The notes under the pieces are model-generated. The model saw nothing but the letters and a program-made list of their open reading frames with translations, was not told where the DNA came from and made no database searches. Positions 9,691-18,656 of a stretch of 26,011 bases of DNA are shown piece by piece. The first letter of the stretch is position 1. Every line of letters starts with the position of its first letter. The stretch lies in assembly GCA_023375785.1 (NCBI GenBank), contig SZWC01006805.1, positions 72,049 through 98,059 on the forward strand, in the 5' to 3' direction. A program made the position numbers and the translations under genes. Source of the stretch: Penium margaritaceum (lineage: Eukaryota; Streptophyta; Zygnematophyceae; Desmidiales; Peniaceae).

Positions 9691-10439
9691 TATACTACAA
9701 AAAAACACTTCACCCCTCCTTCAAAAACGTTGTACGTTGGGGGGTTGCTGAATTCCCTGCGGGCCACTCAGGGAAAGGCATGACAGGAAAGCAGTGCATC
9801 CGCGTCGTCCATCATGCGACATCAACGAAGCATGATAAGTATCTCAAATCTTCAAGAAAAAAACTGTCTGCATGATTTTTGAGCAGACACCCGCCGGATA
9901 CAGCCACCAGGTGGGCACGACCGCGCTGCTGGCGGGCCCGTCGGCACGAGAGGCTGGGGAGTCCACATGGCTCTATGGTGACCTCCCACTCCTTCTTCAA
10001 CTAGTCATCCGCGACCAAAGTCGAATGATGACTAGCTGTTGACGGGCTGCAACCAAACTTAGCTTGGTCAAAAGCCATCCCCCCCCCCCCCTACAATCTT
10101 CTTTGGTACTGTCTATTTGTTTATGCTGGGAGAAACAGGAGATACACATGCGCACGAAAGGGTTGTTGGCCTGCAAGCCGAAGCAAGTTTTGTCCACGGC
10201 CCGTCGGCCCCTTTCTCTTTGCAACTTTTTTTTAAACTCCTTTTCATGTTGTCTACTTTTAAGTTGAAAGAAATGTTTCACGGCGGTGATAGAAGAAGAG
10301 TGTGAGGCAAGTGCGATCCAAAGTCAAATAATGTATAGTTGTTCTCTCTCTGAAAAGGGTTGCTCTTTTGTAACATTTTCCCGTTACTGTAGCAAGTTTC
10401 ATTTCTGTTATGAGATGGTACCGCGTTACTGTACTGTGG
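9691..10439. other. Non-coding stretch with small hairpin and poly-C
   Basis: No gene recognised. CTAGTCATC near 10001 and GATGACTAG near 10026 form a 9-bp stem. A run of C lies at 10079-10091. Short frames here show no domain. Confidence 0.5.
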
Positions 10440-11115
10440 TCTTTGAGTGTTGAGCAAGGATCTTCCATGCTCAAATTATTGAAAATCAAAACCCTCTCTC
10501 CGTTTCTTTCAACCTGTAAGCCAGACACCTCCTGCAGGCCACATGCAGAGGGGTCACTGACATTCCATGTGTTGAGATGAAGTCATAACGCGTGTGGCAT
10601 GCTTAATATGTCATTTCTGGTGAGCAAATATGTGAGCTGCAAAGGATTGTTCAACAATCAGCTCACTGGCAGTATCCCAGCTTCTCTTGGTGCTCTCACA
10701 TATCTACAACAACTGTAAGTGGCTACTGCGGTGCAAATGGTCTGTATGCAATGAAGGTGTGTGGTATGCACAAAGGAGATTTACTACAAGGTATGCAGAA
10801 TAGTTGTTTTTTCAGTGTTCCCAATCTTCTCAGTGAGGAAGCTGCACTGGATCCGTGAACCCACAAGTTGCAGACAGGAGAAATTCACTCTGTGCTTTTG
10901 TGTATCCTATGGAGGAATGAATGTTCTGGGGAAGGGAGGACCCTGGGAAAAAGGGAATAGCCTGATTCTCCCAATGTGATAGCCATTGGATGATGCTTAC
11001 CCGTCAGGGCCACCCAGTTCACTGTGAAAAGCTTTACCCACTGGAAATCAGAGAGGAAGGATTCAACTCCCATTGTTGGGGAGCTTCATGGACGTGCCCC
11101 ACTGTCCGCCACAAG
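10440..11115 (+). pseudogene. LRR receptor-type gene segment, copy 2 (partial)
   Basis: This is homologous to the copies at 4905 and 14505. The left part lacks about 100 bp between the AACC.T.T..T stretch and GGTCACTGACAT. The LRR exon and the following intron-like sequence (TGGCTACTG.GGTGCAAATGG, CACAAAGGAGATTTAC) are kept. Homology ends after the GGACGTGCCC word near 11095, so the downstream coiled-coil-like part seen in copies 1 and 3 is missing. Confidence 0.72.
10643..10714 (+). pseudogene. 72-bp LRR exon, copy 2 (acceptor changed)
   Basis: It reads GLFNNQLTGSIPASLGALTY, an open plant-type LRR, and is followed by a perfect GTAAGT donor at 10715. The expected acceptor AG is AA at 10641-10642, so normal splicing is doubtful. 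Confidence 0.8.
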
Positions 11116-11719
11116 GGAAAGATGGGGATGAGCATCCTTACTCGTTACTCACAAGTTTTACTCGCAAGTACTGAGACTCACAAGTGAGTCATGCTCGATA
11201 CTGCAGTGTTTCGGATGTGCGCATTTCCATAGTCACAAGGGCGCTCTTCCCTACAAAAGAATCTGCACAAAACCGCGTGCAGATTCCTCCGTGGCAAGAG
11301 GCCCCTAACCATTGGGAGAAACTTGTTTGCATGAGTCAAACCTAAGGGCCCGAAGGGAGCAGAGCGGTACTTGCCGCCAGCACGTCAAACCCTGGCCATT
11401 TTGGATACAGCTTCTGATGAAAATGAACTAATACAAAACATTCCATTGACCTTCATTGATATTGGTATGCGGCTGACTCCGATCGCGACGATCCCAGTCA
11501 GCAACAATATGCAATACAAGTGTATGTGGTTTCATATGTTGAACACCAATTGTATCCTATTTTTGTTCCACGTCTACCGTCACATCTACCCAGAGCAAAG
11601 GTAAGTGAACATCTGCCCACATTTACTGTCAAGTCGCCCTTTCTTGAAGGCTTGAATTGACCAAGGGTAGAACCCCACATGTGTGAGGGACTGTTTGCAT
11701 CTTTCTTCCGCTTACATTT
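11116..11719. other. Unannotated stretch
   Basis: No domain seen. ACTCAC/ACTCGC words recur at 11140-11195 (ACTCGTTACTCACAAG and similar), a minor short repeat. The right part may be downstream sequence of the gypsy fragment, but I cannot show it. Confidence 0.45.
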
Positions 11720-12170
11720 GCCTTCAGGCGCAGCTTTGATTAGGCTTGCCTCTGGGCCACTTAGAGCAGCATGAGTTGAATGCGGTTTTTGTGTTTGAAG
11801 ATGCCCAGAAGGCATTTTTATATGGGAAGCCGATTGGAGGGCGTGGGGGAATGTCCACAAGGGATACGATGAGGAATTCAGCGTCATAGGAGGTGTCTGC
11901 ATGTTGGTGGCTAAGGCCATCCACGTCTCCATGGCTCTGCCCGGGTTTCCACTCGACGGCGAAGTCAAAACCTTGGAGCTGGAGAGACAAGCGGGCAATG
12001 ACACCTGTCATGTTCTGAGTGCTGAACAGCCATTTCAGTGCCTGTTGGTCCCTCACAGACCACCAGGCACTGACCGCTCCTCCACACAGACCGTCTGTGT
12101 GGAGGATGAAGGGTGTTCCGGCTTGGAGATAGTCTTGTAGGTGCTCGATAGCTTAGACAACCATGCAGCA
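11720..12170 (-). mobile_element. Ty3/gypsy-type retrotransposon fragment (RNase H end of pol)
   Basis: The minus-strand frame reads AIEHLQDYLQAGTPFILHTD, then after a 15-residue insertion-like part DQQALKWLFSTQNMTG, RLSLQLQGFDFAVEWKPGQS and HGDVDGLSHQ. This is the usual order at the end of gypsy RNase H (..YL.G..F...TDH.AL.WL..., LQ.YDF.VEYRPGK.N..ADALSR). An in-frame TAA stands just before the AIEHL block. No LTR, integrase or reverse transcriptase core is visible nearby, so this is an isolated fragment. On its 5' side it joins the eEF3-like pseudogene on the same strand. A 12-bp palindrome (12079-12105) lies in the unusual insertion between HTD and DQQAL. Confidence 0.82.
12079..12105. repeat. 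Perfect hairpin, 12-bp stem, 3-nt loop
   Basis: CCTCCACACAGA, loop CCG, TCTGTGTGGAGG. It lies inside the gypsy RNase H frame, where extra residues interrupt the normal TDH.AL motif. It may be a small palindromic insertion or a repair scar. Confidence 0.85.
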
Positions 12171-12299
12171 TTCCACCTTCATCAGCATGGTATGGGCCAG
12201 GGTGGCCACAGTGCTCTGCTGCCAATTGGGCTCCGATTGCCAGGGGGATAGCCACATTGGACCTCTTAATGCCGGCCAGGGTGGGCTCCTCCGTGATCA

Positions 12300-13975
12300 C
12301 CCCCACTACTGGCATCTTAGCCAGCGACGAGTCCAGGTTATACTTGACGTACACCACCTTCAGCTCCTCCAGGCCGGGAAAGCCCTCCGGCTGGCTGTTG
12401 CCAATGGCCCTCATAAGTGCGGACTTTCCAGAGCCGTTGAGGCTGCAGAGACCTTTCTGGGGACCACGCTTATGCCACAGTCTGGCACTGTTGAGAAGTG
12501 TGATTTTTCTCTAGGGTATGCTGAACTTTCACTGGCACAGGTCCTGGTCCTTGTTGTTGTTAGTCACCTGCTTCATGTTGCGGGACTCCTAGACCGCCAT
12601 GCTGATCCTCAGCACCTTCTTGGTCACCTTCTTGCCATCCTCCTTGGACATGACCGTCTGCAGAGGATGCATGATCGCCTTAAGGCAGTCAGCCTCCTCA
12701 AATTTCTTTTGAATCACCCTCTTGGCGCAATGGTACTGATGTAGATGAAGGTGATGATGATGCGGTCACGGGTGCAAGGAAATCCATGGTGTTCTTGACA
12801 ATGGACTGCACCATAGTGGCCTTCCCGCCTTCATCTAGAAAATTATGCTGAATATCAGACGATCATCAGTAGCTGGTGTGCCTTGATTGCGTTGGAACAG
12901 ATCTCAGGGTCAGCGGCCTTCTTACTGACAAGCTCTGAAGCATGCACAAGACTTTCCAGGAAGGGGATTGCGTTAATGGGGGGCATCAATAAGCTTTCTC
13001 ACATTCTTGGCGGTGATGATAGCCTTGCGCTTGAAGGGGGGAGCGCGTTTCCTTGAGCCATGGCACTAATGATGTTGGTTCGAAATGAAGTTGAATTTTG
13101 ACTTATTTTGATTTGGTTTTGAATCAGGTGGAAGTCAAAATGAACCAAAATTTGACCAGGTCTTGGACGAAACGAATCAAAACAAAATTCAATTTTGTTT
13201 GGTCACAATTGGACAAAATTAGTACCGAAATCGAAACATAATTTCGTTTTGTTTTTCTCCGCCACATTTCGACTTGCAGAAACTGAAGAAAAACTGCCTT
13301 TGAGAGATATTAACAACGTGTGATGGTCAAGTAACCTCTCTATACACGTGAACAAGCTTAAACTTGGGCAAAGAGAGTGCAGAATGGGATGTGGAAGAAA
13401 AAAACACAATAACAGGTCAAAAACCAATCAAAATCAAAATTAGCAAGGGGCCAGTCGAAGTTGAAACAAAAATCAATTTCATTTTGTCGAAATCGGCCAA
13501 AGTTGAAATTAGTCGAAGTCTAATTTTCACAAAAAGAAATCAAAAATTTTAATTTCGATTCCGATCCAACATCCCTACATGGCACCACTGCGGAGAGCGT
13601 GGAGGCGTTCACAGCCTGCAAGCATGTGGTGGCAGAGAGTTTGTGCACCATATCGGGAGCCTCAGACGGGTGCACGGTGGAATTCAACAGCGTTGGGATG
13701 AACAGCTCGATATGGTTTTTTCTGATGGACTGGTAAACTTCAATCATCACGTTTGTGGCCGTGTTCTTCACCTAATCATTGGATTCACACCTAGCCTCAG
13801 AGACCTTGGGCACAGACCCAGGCATCCAGGCCCGTTGTGAGACAGGACGTCAAGAAGGTTCAGAGAGGCCTCCTCAGCTTTCCAGTTGTTGCCGTCGGAC
13901 ATTCTCTCAAACAGGGCTGGCTGGGACTGCTTGGCAGCAAAGGGGCAGAAGGCCAAACACACCGCATGGCTAGCA
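12300..13975 (-). pseudogene. eEF3-like (ABCF elongation factor 3) pseudogene, partial
   Basis: Read on the minus strand from 13975, the order matches fungal/algal elongation factor 3. HEAT-repeat region: PALFERMSDGNNWKAEEASL, then after a frame change near 13775 HIELFIPTLLN, SEAPDMVHKLSATT and STLSAVVP. After the insert come FKRKAIITAKNVRKLIDAP and a shifted PFLESLVHASELVSKKAADP. Then the first ABC domain: TLLNSARLWHKRG, a Walker A of the form LNGSGKSALMRAI (12438-12421 for NGSGKS), GFPGLEELKVVYVKYNLDSS and EEPTLAG. eEF3 is a cytosolic ATPase that helps release E-site tRNA during translation. Here the N-terminus, the rest of ABC1, ABC2 and the C-terminus are absent. Several stops and frame shifts are present, and no introns are evident. 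A 511-bp element interrupts it. It could be a retrocopy fragment. Confidence 0.8.
13067..13577. mobile_element. hAT-type MITE, 511 bp, with exact 8-bp target duplication
   Basis: The left end is TAATGATGTTGGTTCGAAAT. The right end on the other strand is TAGGGATGTTGGATCGGAAT. These are imperfect terminal inverted repeats of the hAT kind. The flanks are identical 8-mers CATGGCAC at 13059-13066 and 13578-13585. Removing the element and one 8-mer rejoins the eEF3-like reading (…LSAVVP | then the KRKA block), which confirms the insertion. The interior is non-coding and built from degenerate self-complementary words such as GAAATC, AAATTTTG and CAAAATTCAATTTTG. It has no transposase and would have depended on one from elsewhere. 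Confidence 0.9.
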
Positions 13976-13982
13976 GCACTAA

Positions 13983-14267
13983 ATGATCCAGAAGATAGAA
14001 ATATTCTTCTAAGAGTGTGTGTGCTCAGCAGAAAGGAGGCATGAAGCAAAAGAAGCATTAAACCATGCAGCACACAGAACGATAAGTTGACCCCCTCCCC
14101 CCCCCCCCCCCCCCCCCCCCCCCCNATGATCCAGAAGATAGAAATATTCTTCTAAGAGTGTGTGTGCTCAGCAGAAAGGAGGCATGAAGCAAAAGAAGCA
14201 TTAAACCATGCAGCACACAGAACGATAAGTTGACCCCCTCCCCCCCCCCCCTCCCATCCCGACCCCT
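13983..14267. repeat. Direct duplication around a single N with poly-C (probable assembly artefact)
   Basis: ATGATCCAGAAGATAGAAAT starts at 13983 and again at 14126, right after the N at 14125. About 110 bp are repeated identically, each copy running into a C tract after TTGACCCCCTC. The first copy ends within the C run, 31 bases of it before the N. This again fits unmerged contig ends, here broken at a homopolymer. Confidence 0.88.
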
Positions 14268-14504
14268 TGGGAAACAGTGCTGTGCAGGTTGTCGTCTTAG
14301 AAGTGAACATCTTGGTGGAAAAGAAGAAACCAGGAGCAGAAATCACCACAGTCTAGAATTTACATGCCGTGGAAGAGGCTGACAGTTTACAGACAACTGT
14401 GTATCTGTCTCTTTGTGTAAAGGTAACTAAATTGATATATGGCTCCAAGGGAGGAAAGGTTCAGGGGAGAGGAGCTGCGCTTCATCTGTGGCTGAAAGCG
14501 GCTT

Positions 14505-15775
14505 TGTGATTTGCTCAATGATCTTCCATACCCAGTCATGGAAGATCCAAAACCTTTCTTCCTTAGTCTTACTTTGTCAGCCAGACGCTTCCTTGTCGAG
14601 TGAGTGTACAGTCAAAGCACGTTGTTTCAATATCGTGCTGATCAGTCAGCTTTCTGCTCTTGCATGCATCTGAATTACGTTTTGAGCCGTGCAACATGCC
14701 ACGCAGACCACATGAAGAGAGGTCACTGACATCCCATGTCTTCAAATCAATGCACAAAGCATGTGGCATGCTTGGCATATCATCTCTGGTGAGCAAATTG
14801 TTGAACTGCAGTGGACTGTCCGACAATCAGCTCACAGGCAGTATCCCAGCTTCCCTTGGTACTCTCAAGAGTCTACACATACTGTGAGTGGCTACTGTGG
14901 TGCAAATGGTCTGCATACAATGAACATGTGTGGTATGCACAAAGGAGATTTACAAAAAGACATGCACAAAAACTGTGTTTGTACGTTCCCGTCTTCCTCC
15001 ACCAGAAAGGTGCACTGCATCTGAGAACCTATGAGGTGCAGACAGAAGGGGTCCATTCTGTTCTTTTGTGGACTAAATTGTGAAATAAGTGATGTGGGGA
15101 GGGAAGGGCACTGGACCTAAGGGAATAGCCTGGTTTTTCCAATGTGAAACTGGACAGTGCTTTCCCTTCAGGGCCACCCAGTTCATTGTGACGGGTTTTT
15201 CATGTTGGAAGTCAGAGAGCAAGGGTTCCTCTACTGTTTTTGGGGAGTTTCATGGACGTGCCCAACTCACCGCCACATGTGGCAAGTGCTTATCCAACTT
15301 TGGTCATTTTTTCCCTTGGTCATCCAGTTTACCTAGTTGCCGTAGCCATAATGAATCTGCAGCCTTGTTTTGGCCACGAGTGCACTGTGGTCATTTCCTC
15401 CTAGAGGACAGAGAAATTGAGTTTGTTTTACCTCCTAGAGAAGGCCGTAGAGGAGCTAGGAGAGAGAATCACCACTAGCGTATCTCCCAGGATCCACAAG
15501 GAAGTGTTTGGAAACGGTCTCATACCAGAGAATAAGTCGGTTGCTTTGAGGCATGTCTTCTCGAGGTTCCACACTTTGATGAGTTCAGTTACGGGGCTGC
15601 ACTCTGTCTTCAAGTTACTTCAAGCAGGGGCTTACAGGACACAAAACAGCGGCGATGGGAGCCTGCGGGAGCTGCACAGCATGATTTTGTTTCTATGGTT
15701 AGAAGGTAGTCCAGCTGCTTCAGTCGTGGCCACGTCACATGCTTCACACATGCCTATCAGAAAAGCACGTGTGGC
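14505..15775 (+). pseudogene. LRR receptor-type gene segment, copy 3 (best preserved)
   Basis: It contains the only LRR exon of the three with both splice signals (14812-14883), intron-like flanks, and the downstream open frame beginning near 15417. Its layout aligns with copies 1 and 2 from the ATCTTCCATACCCA region to the TGGCCAC.TCACAT region near 15735. I see no signal peptide, membrane segment or kinase domain, and only one LRR. It is therefore either a fragment of a larger split gene or a dispersed gene-derived repeat. I call it a pseudogene with reserve. Confidence 0.6.
14812..14883 (+). CDS. 72-bp LRR exon with intact splice signals
   Basis: The exon is exactly 72 bp, the classic plant LRR exon size encoding one 24-residue repeat. 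Before it stands AACTGCAG (acceptor AG) and after it GTGAGT (donor). Intron phases are the same at both ends: the first base completes a codon and the last two bases start one. It reads GLSDNQLTGSIPASLGTLKS followed by LHIL. In receptor kinases such repeats build the outer ligand-binding solenoid. No further LRR exon was found within several hundred bp on either side, so expression is uncertain. Confidence 0.7.
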
Positions 15776-15812
15776 AAGATGGTACTTTCCAACCTACAGT
15801 GCAGCCCTTTGA
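15417..15812 (+). CDS. Unrecognised open frame with coiled-coil-like start, part of LRR segment
   Basis: The frame reads LEKAVEELGERITTSVSP and later LIPENKSVALRHVFSRFHTL, SSVTGLHSVFKLLQAG. A matching reading occurs in copy 1 near 5838-5930 (SLEKAIEELRESTIDS), in the same position relative to the LRR exon, so the frame may be a real exon. The leucine/glutamate pattern at its start suggests a short coiled coil. I do not recognise the family. The true borders are unknown; an AG acceptor (CTCCTAGAG) lies just before, near 15405. It could also be chance conservation of a duplicated DNA segment. Confidence 0.35.
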   Translation: MSLFYLLEKAVEELGERITTSVSPRIHKEVFGNGLIPENKSVALRHVFSRFHTLMSSVTGLHSVFKLLQAGAYRTQNSGDGSLRELHSMILFLWLEGSPAASVVATSHASHMPIRKARVARWYFPTYSAAL

Positions 15813-15966
15813 TAACCTAGTATAGTGGCCTGCATGAGGATTCCTGCTGCCTATGTTCAGATGAATGGCCTGAGGATGATGCATGGCCAGTGGAATTTTG
15901 TCTCTGTAATGAGTTGATCGAGAAGAAAGTACATGCATGCATGTGTAGTAGAGAGTACACTTACGC

Positions 15967-15991
15967 GGGGGGGGGGGGGGGGGGGGGGGGG
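15967..15991. repeat. Poly-G tract (25 G)
   Basis: A pure run of G. A T tract of 12 lies at 16091-16102. Confidence 0.95.
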
Positions 15992-18279
15992 AGTAGAAAC
16001 AGCAATGTGACGTAGAGTATGTAATTTTCTTGGATGCTCTGTCTTGGCACAGGGAATTGGACAACACCACGGTCTTGTAGATGTCCAATGTTTTTTTTTT
16101 TTCTTGTTGGTTTGGCCTTCGCCGCTGAAGAAATACACCCCAACTGCAACTTGCACACACCAAGCCAAAGGGTGTTTTTCCAATGTCTAAGGCAAGAGCC
16201 CGTCGTACTATGAGGAGATCCAATGTAGGCATTATTTCAGTAAATGTGGGTCTCTATCCCACTAGCAAAACATCCGCCGCCAACCTCGCAAGGAAGGCAA
16301 ACCGCAACTAGCATGGGCCCTTGCTAGGTATAGTGAGCAGGCTACTGGGCTCAAGAGGCGAAAGATGTACCCTGTGTGTGAGATGAACCATATTCGAGGG
16401 ATCGGTGAGAAGGGGTGTGGAGGGGACCAGCCCCTCAATGGGAACAGATGGCCCTTTGAGCCTGGGGAGGGGGAGGGGGTGCCTAGAATAATGAAGGGTA
16501 CCGTTTAGTTAAGGCGAGTCAAGGTTTTAGGCAAATGCATAGGGAGATAAGGGTGTTACCTCACCCAGCGTGGTGGGTGGAACAGGTGGAGACGATATGG
16601 AAAACTAGGGGTAGTTGGACAGTGAGGCAGCGGGACAAAAACTGGATAGCGAGGGAAAGGGGGAACGGGGGGGTTGTGATTTCTGAGCATTGATGGGGAT
16701 ATTTTGGACAGTTTCCCGATGAGTGACGAAGAGTGGCACTAGGATGGACGAGTGGCTGGAAGGTGAGGGTTGGTTCTGGTTGGGTGGGTCACCCAACAAG
16801 CACCAAGCAGGATGAGAGGATATGGTTGATGGGGGGAAGATGGACAGAGGGATGGCAAATGAACAGCTAGTTGAAGGAATGAGGGGGTGTGGTAGTTGGA
16901 AGTTGAGGGAGAGGTAGAGATAGGAAGCAAAGGTGCCCTGTGAGAGGAGTGGAGCAGCGAAAGGATAGAATGATCAGCTAGTGAGAGGTGGGTCAGGGCT
17001 GGCCGTGCTTGTTCCTCTGTAGTTTTTTTTTCTTTTGGGTGGTGCGGAGGTGATAGTCATCCCTGAGGGAGTCTAAAGCCACGGCGGATGTCCCTGTGGA
17101 AGATAACAAGGGAAACATTGCTCGTTTTGCCACCTAGAAAAACAGGAAGTTGGATGGAGCTATGGAAATGGCGTTGGCATGAGTGGAGGACCACGTTGTA
17201 GTCCTCATAGTAGCAGTCCATTGAGCACTGCCCCTCGATGATGCCACCACTGCCAATGAAGACAGTGGCAGGATCATTGAATACTCTGAAATCGATCTCA
17301 CTCTTGTTAAATTGACCGTAGATCTCTCGTGGCAAGGCTGTGCACTATTGGTCAAGGAGTGGAATCACGATGCCCTTGTTTGCCAAAGTATTCACACGCC
17401 AAATAGAGGTGAGACTCGATGCACTTGTTATATCATGGGTTGGACAGGGAGATATTGATGATGGAATAGTGAATGTCAACGTGGTGGAGAAGAGGGATCA
17501 GTTTGAGACATTGATCATGCTTAGGTGGTACTTTGTGTCCTGTGAAGATGTGCGGAGTGCGTCAGGTCCGCCTGTCAATCACTTGGTGGATTACACACGT
17601 CCTTAACGTATGCTTGTTTGCAATGGTTTGGACGTGTTCTTGCCTGCATATAGCTGTGTGAGGTATGCAGTAATGTCCTCAATGCGGAATGATGGAGAAA
17701 TCACAAACTTCAATATTGGGGAGACTGCTCTTTTGTAGGTGTGCGAGGGGAAGGTCGGTGCTGGTTCCGGCTAGCATAAGGCACACTACGTGAGAGAGAG
17801 AGAACGCAAATGAAATGCACTGCGTGGGAACTTGGATTGGGGTAAGGAATGCACTGGTGGACTGTTGGTTAGCAAACGCGGATGTTGGTTCTGTAGTACT
17901 GGATAGGGGTCCTTCCGTGATTGGAGGGGGGGAGGGGGGGAGGGGGGGGGGATGACCAAAGATGGCTGGGCCATTGCGTTGCTGCTCACCCTTATCACAG
18001 AAAACAGCAGAGCTCAGGCTGAGCCTTGAATCTTTTGAACCTTTTGTAATGAATCTTTTGAACCTTTTGCAAGGAAGGGGCCGCAGGTCTCAGTTGTGTG
18101 GAAAAGTAAAGTAGAGATTCTTTTCATCAAAGGTCGGTGGCTTTGTGAAGTTTCAAATGGTTACCGTGTCAGGAGGGCCAGTGGCATCAGGGGCGGGGGA
18201 AGATGTGGGCATGGGGTAGATGGCAGTGTGTCTAGCGATCCAAATGCACACACAGCCACAGAGTACCGAGCAAACCATA
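15992..18279. other. Non-coding, partly purine-rich stretch with G-quadruplex-prone runs
   Basis: No gene recognised. Between about 16370 and 17060 the plus strand is strongly purine-rich, with many GGGG runs such as the one at 16464-16480. At 17922-17951 four or more G runs separated by single A bases form an obvious G-quadruplex motif. Short frames at 17057-17606 are discontinuous and show no known domain. A near palindrome TAGCATGGGCCCTTGCTA lies near 16310. Confidence 0.55.
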
Positions 18280-18317
18280 GGCCATCAAGAAGCCAGTTTT
18301 CTGGCTTCTTGATGGCC
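18280..18317. repeat. Perfect hairpin, 17-bp stem, TTTT loop
   Basis: GGCCATCAAGAAGCCAG (18280-18296), loop TTTT, and its exact reverse complement at 18301-18317. This is the longest perfect short-loop hairpin that I noticed outside microsatellites. Confidence 0.92.
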
Positions 18318-18492
18318 TCTTCTGCATGGGCTTCTTGCACTTCTCGTGTCTGGATGCACACGTTTGCATGAACGTATCCCCAAATTAGTTGATGGGTAGC
18401 ATATCCGCCTCCCTTGGTTCCATGACAAGTCTATCGGAGCTATAAGTGGTTGATGGATACACACAAATATGCCAAGTTGATCTCCAGAGAGG

Positions 18493-18656
18493 AGATCCCC
18501 CCGCCCCAAGGCCCCCCCCCCCTTGATTTTATTCGGTGGCCAAATGAATTCCACCGAATAAAACGGGCATTTTATTCGGGCCATATCAGGGGTACAAATC
18601 CCGTTTTCATCAGACCACCCAAAACGGGTGGTCTTCTGGGGGGGGGGGGGGGATCT
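18493..18656. repeat. Foldback element with nested hairpins and C/G-run ends
   Basis: The ends are AGATCCCCCC on the left and its reverse complement after a G run on the right. Inside are a 13-bp perfect stem (TTTTATTCGGTGG at 18527-18539 with 18551-18563) and a 9-bp perfect stem (AGACCACCC at 18612-18620 with 18626-18634). An overlapping pair CCCGTTTT/AAAACGGG competes with the second. The segment may be a small non-autonomous element. No target duplication is clear. Confidence 0.65.

Noticed and set aside
12163..12744. A 193-codon plus-strand frame
   Set aside because: It lies antisense to the eEF3-like and gypsy sequences, which have clear family motifs.
17057..17606. Adjacent short frames on both strands considered as a broken gene
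   Set aside because: Frames do not join into a coherent protein and no motif is recognisable.
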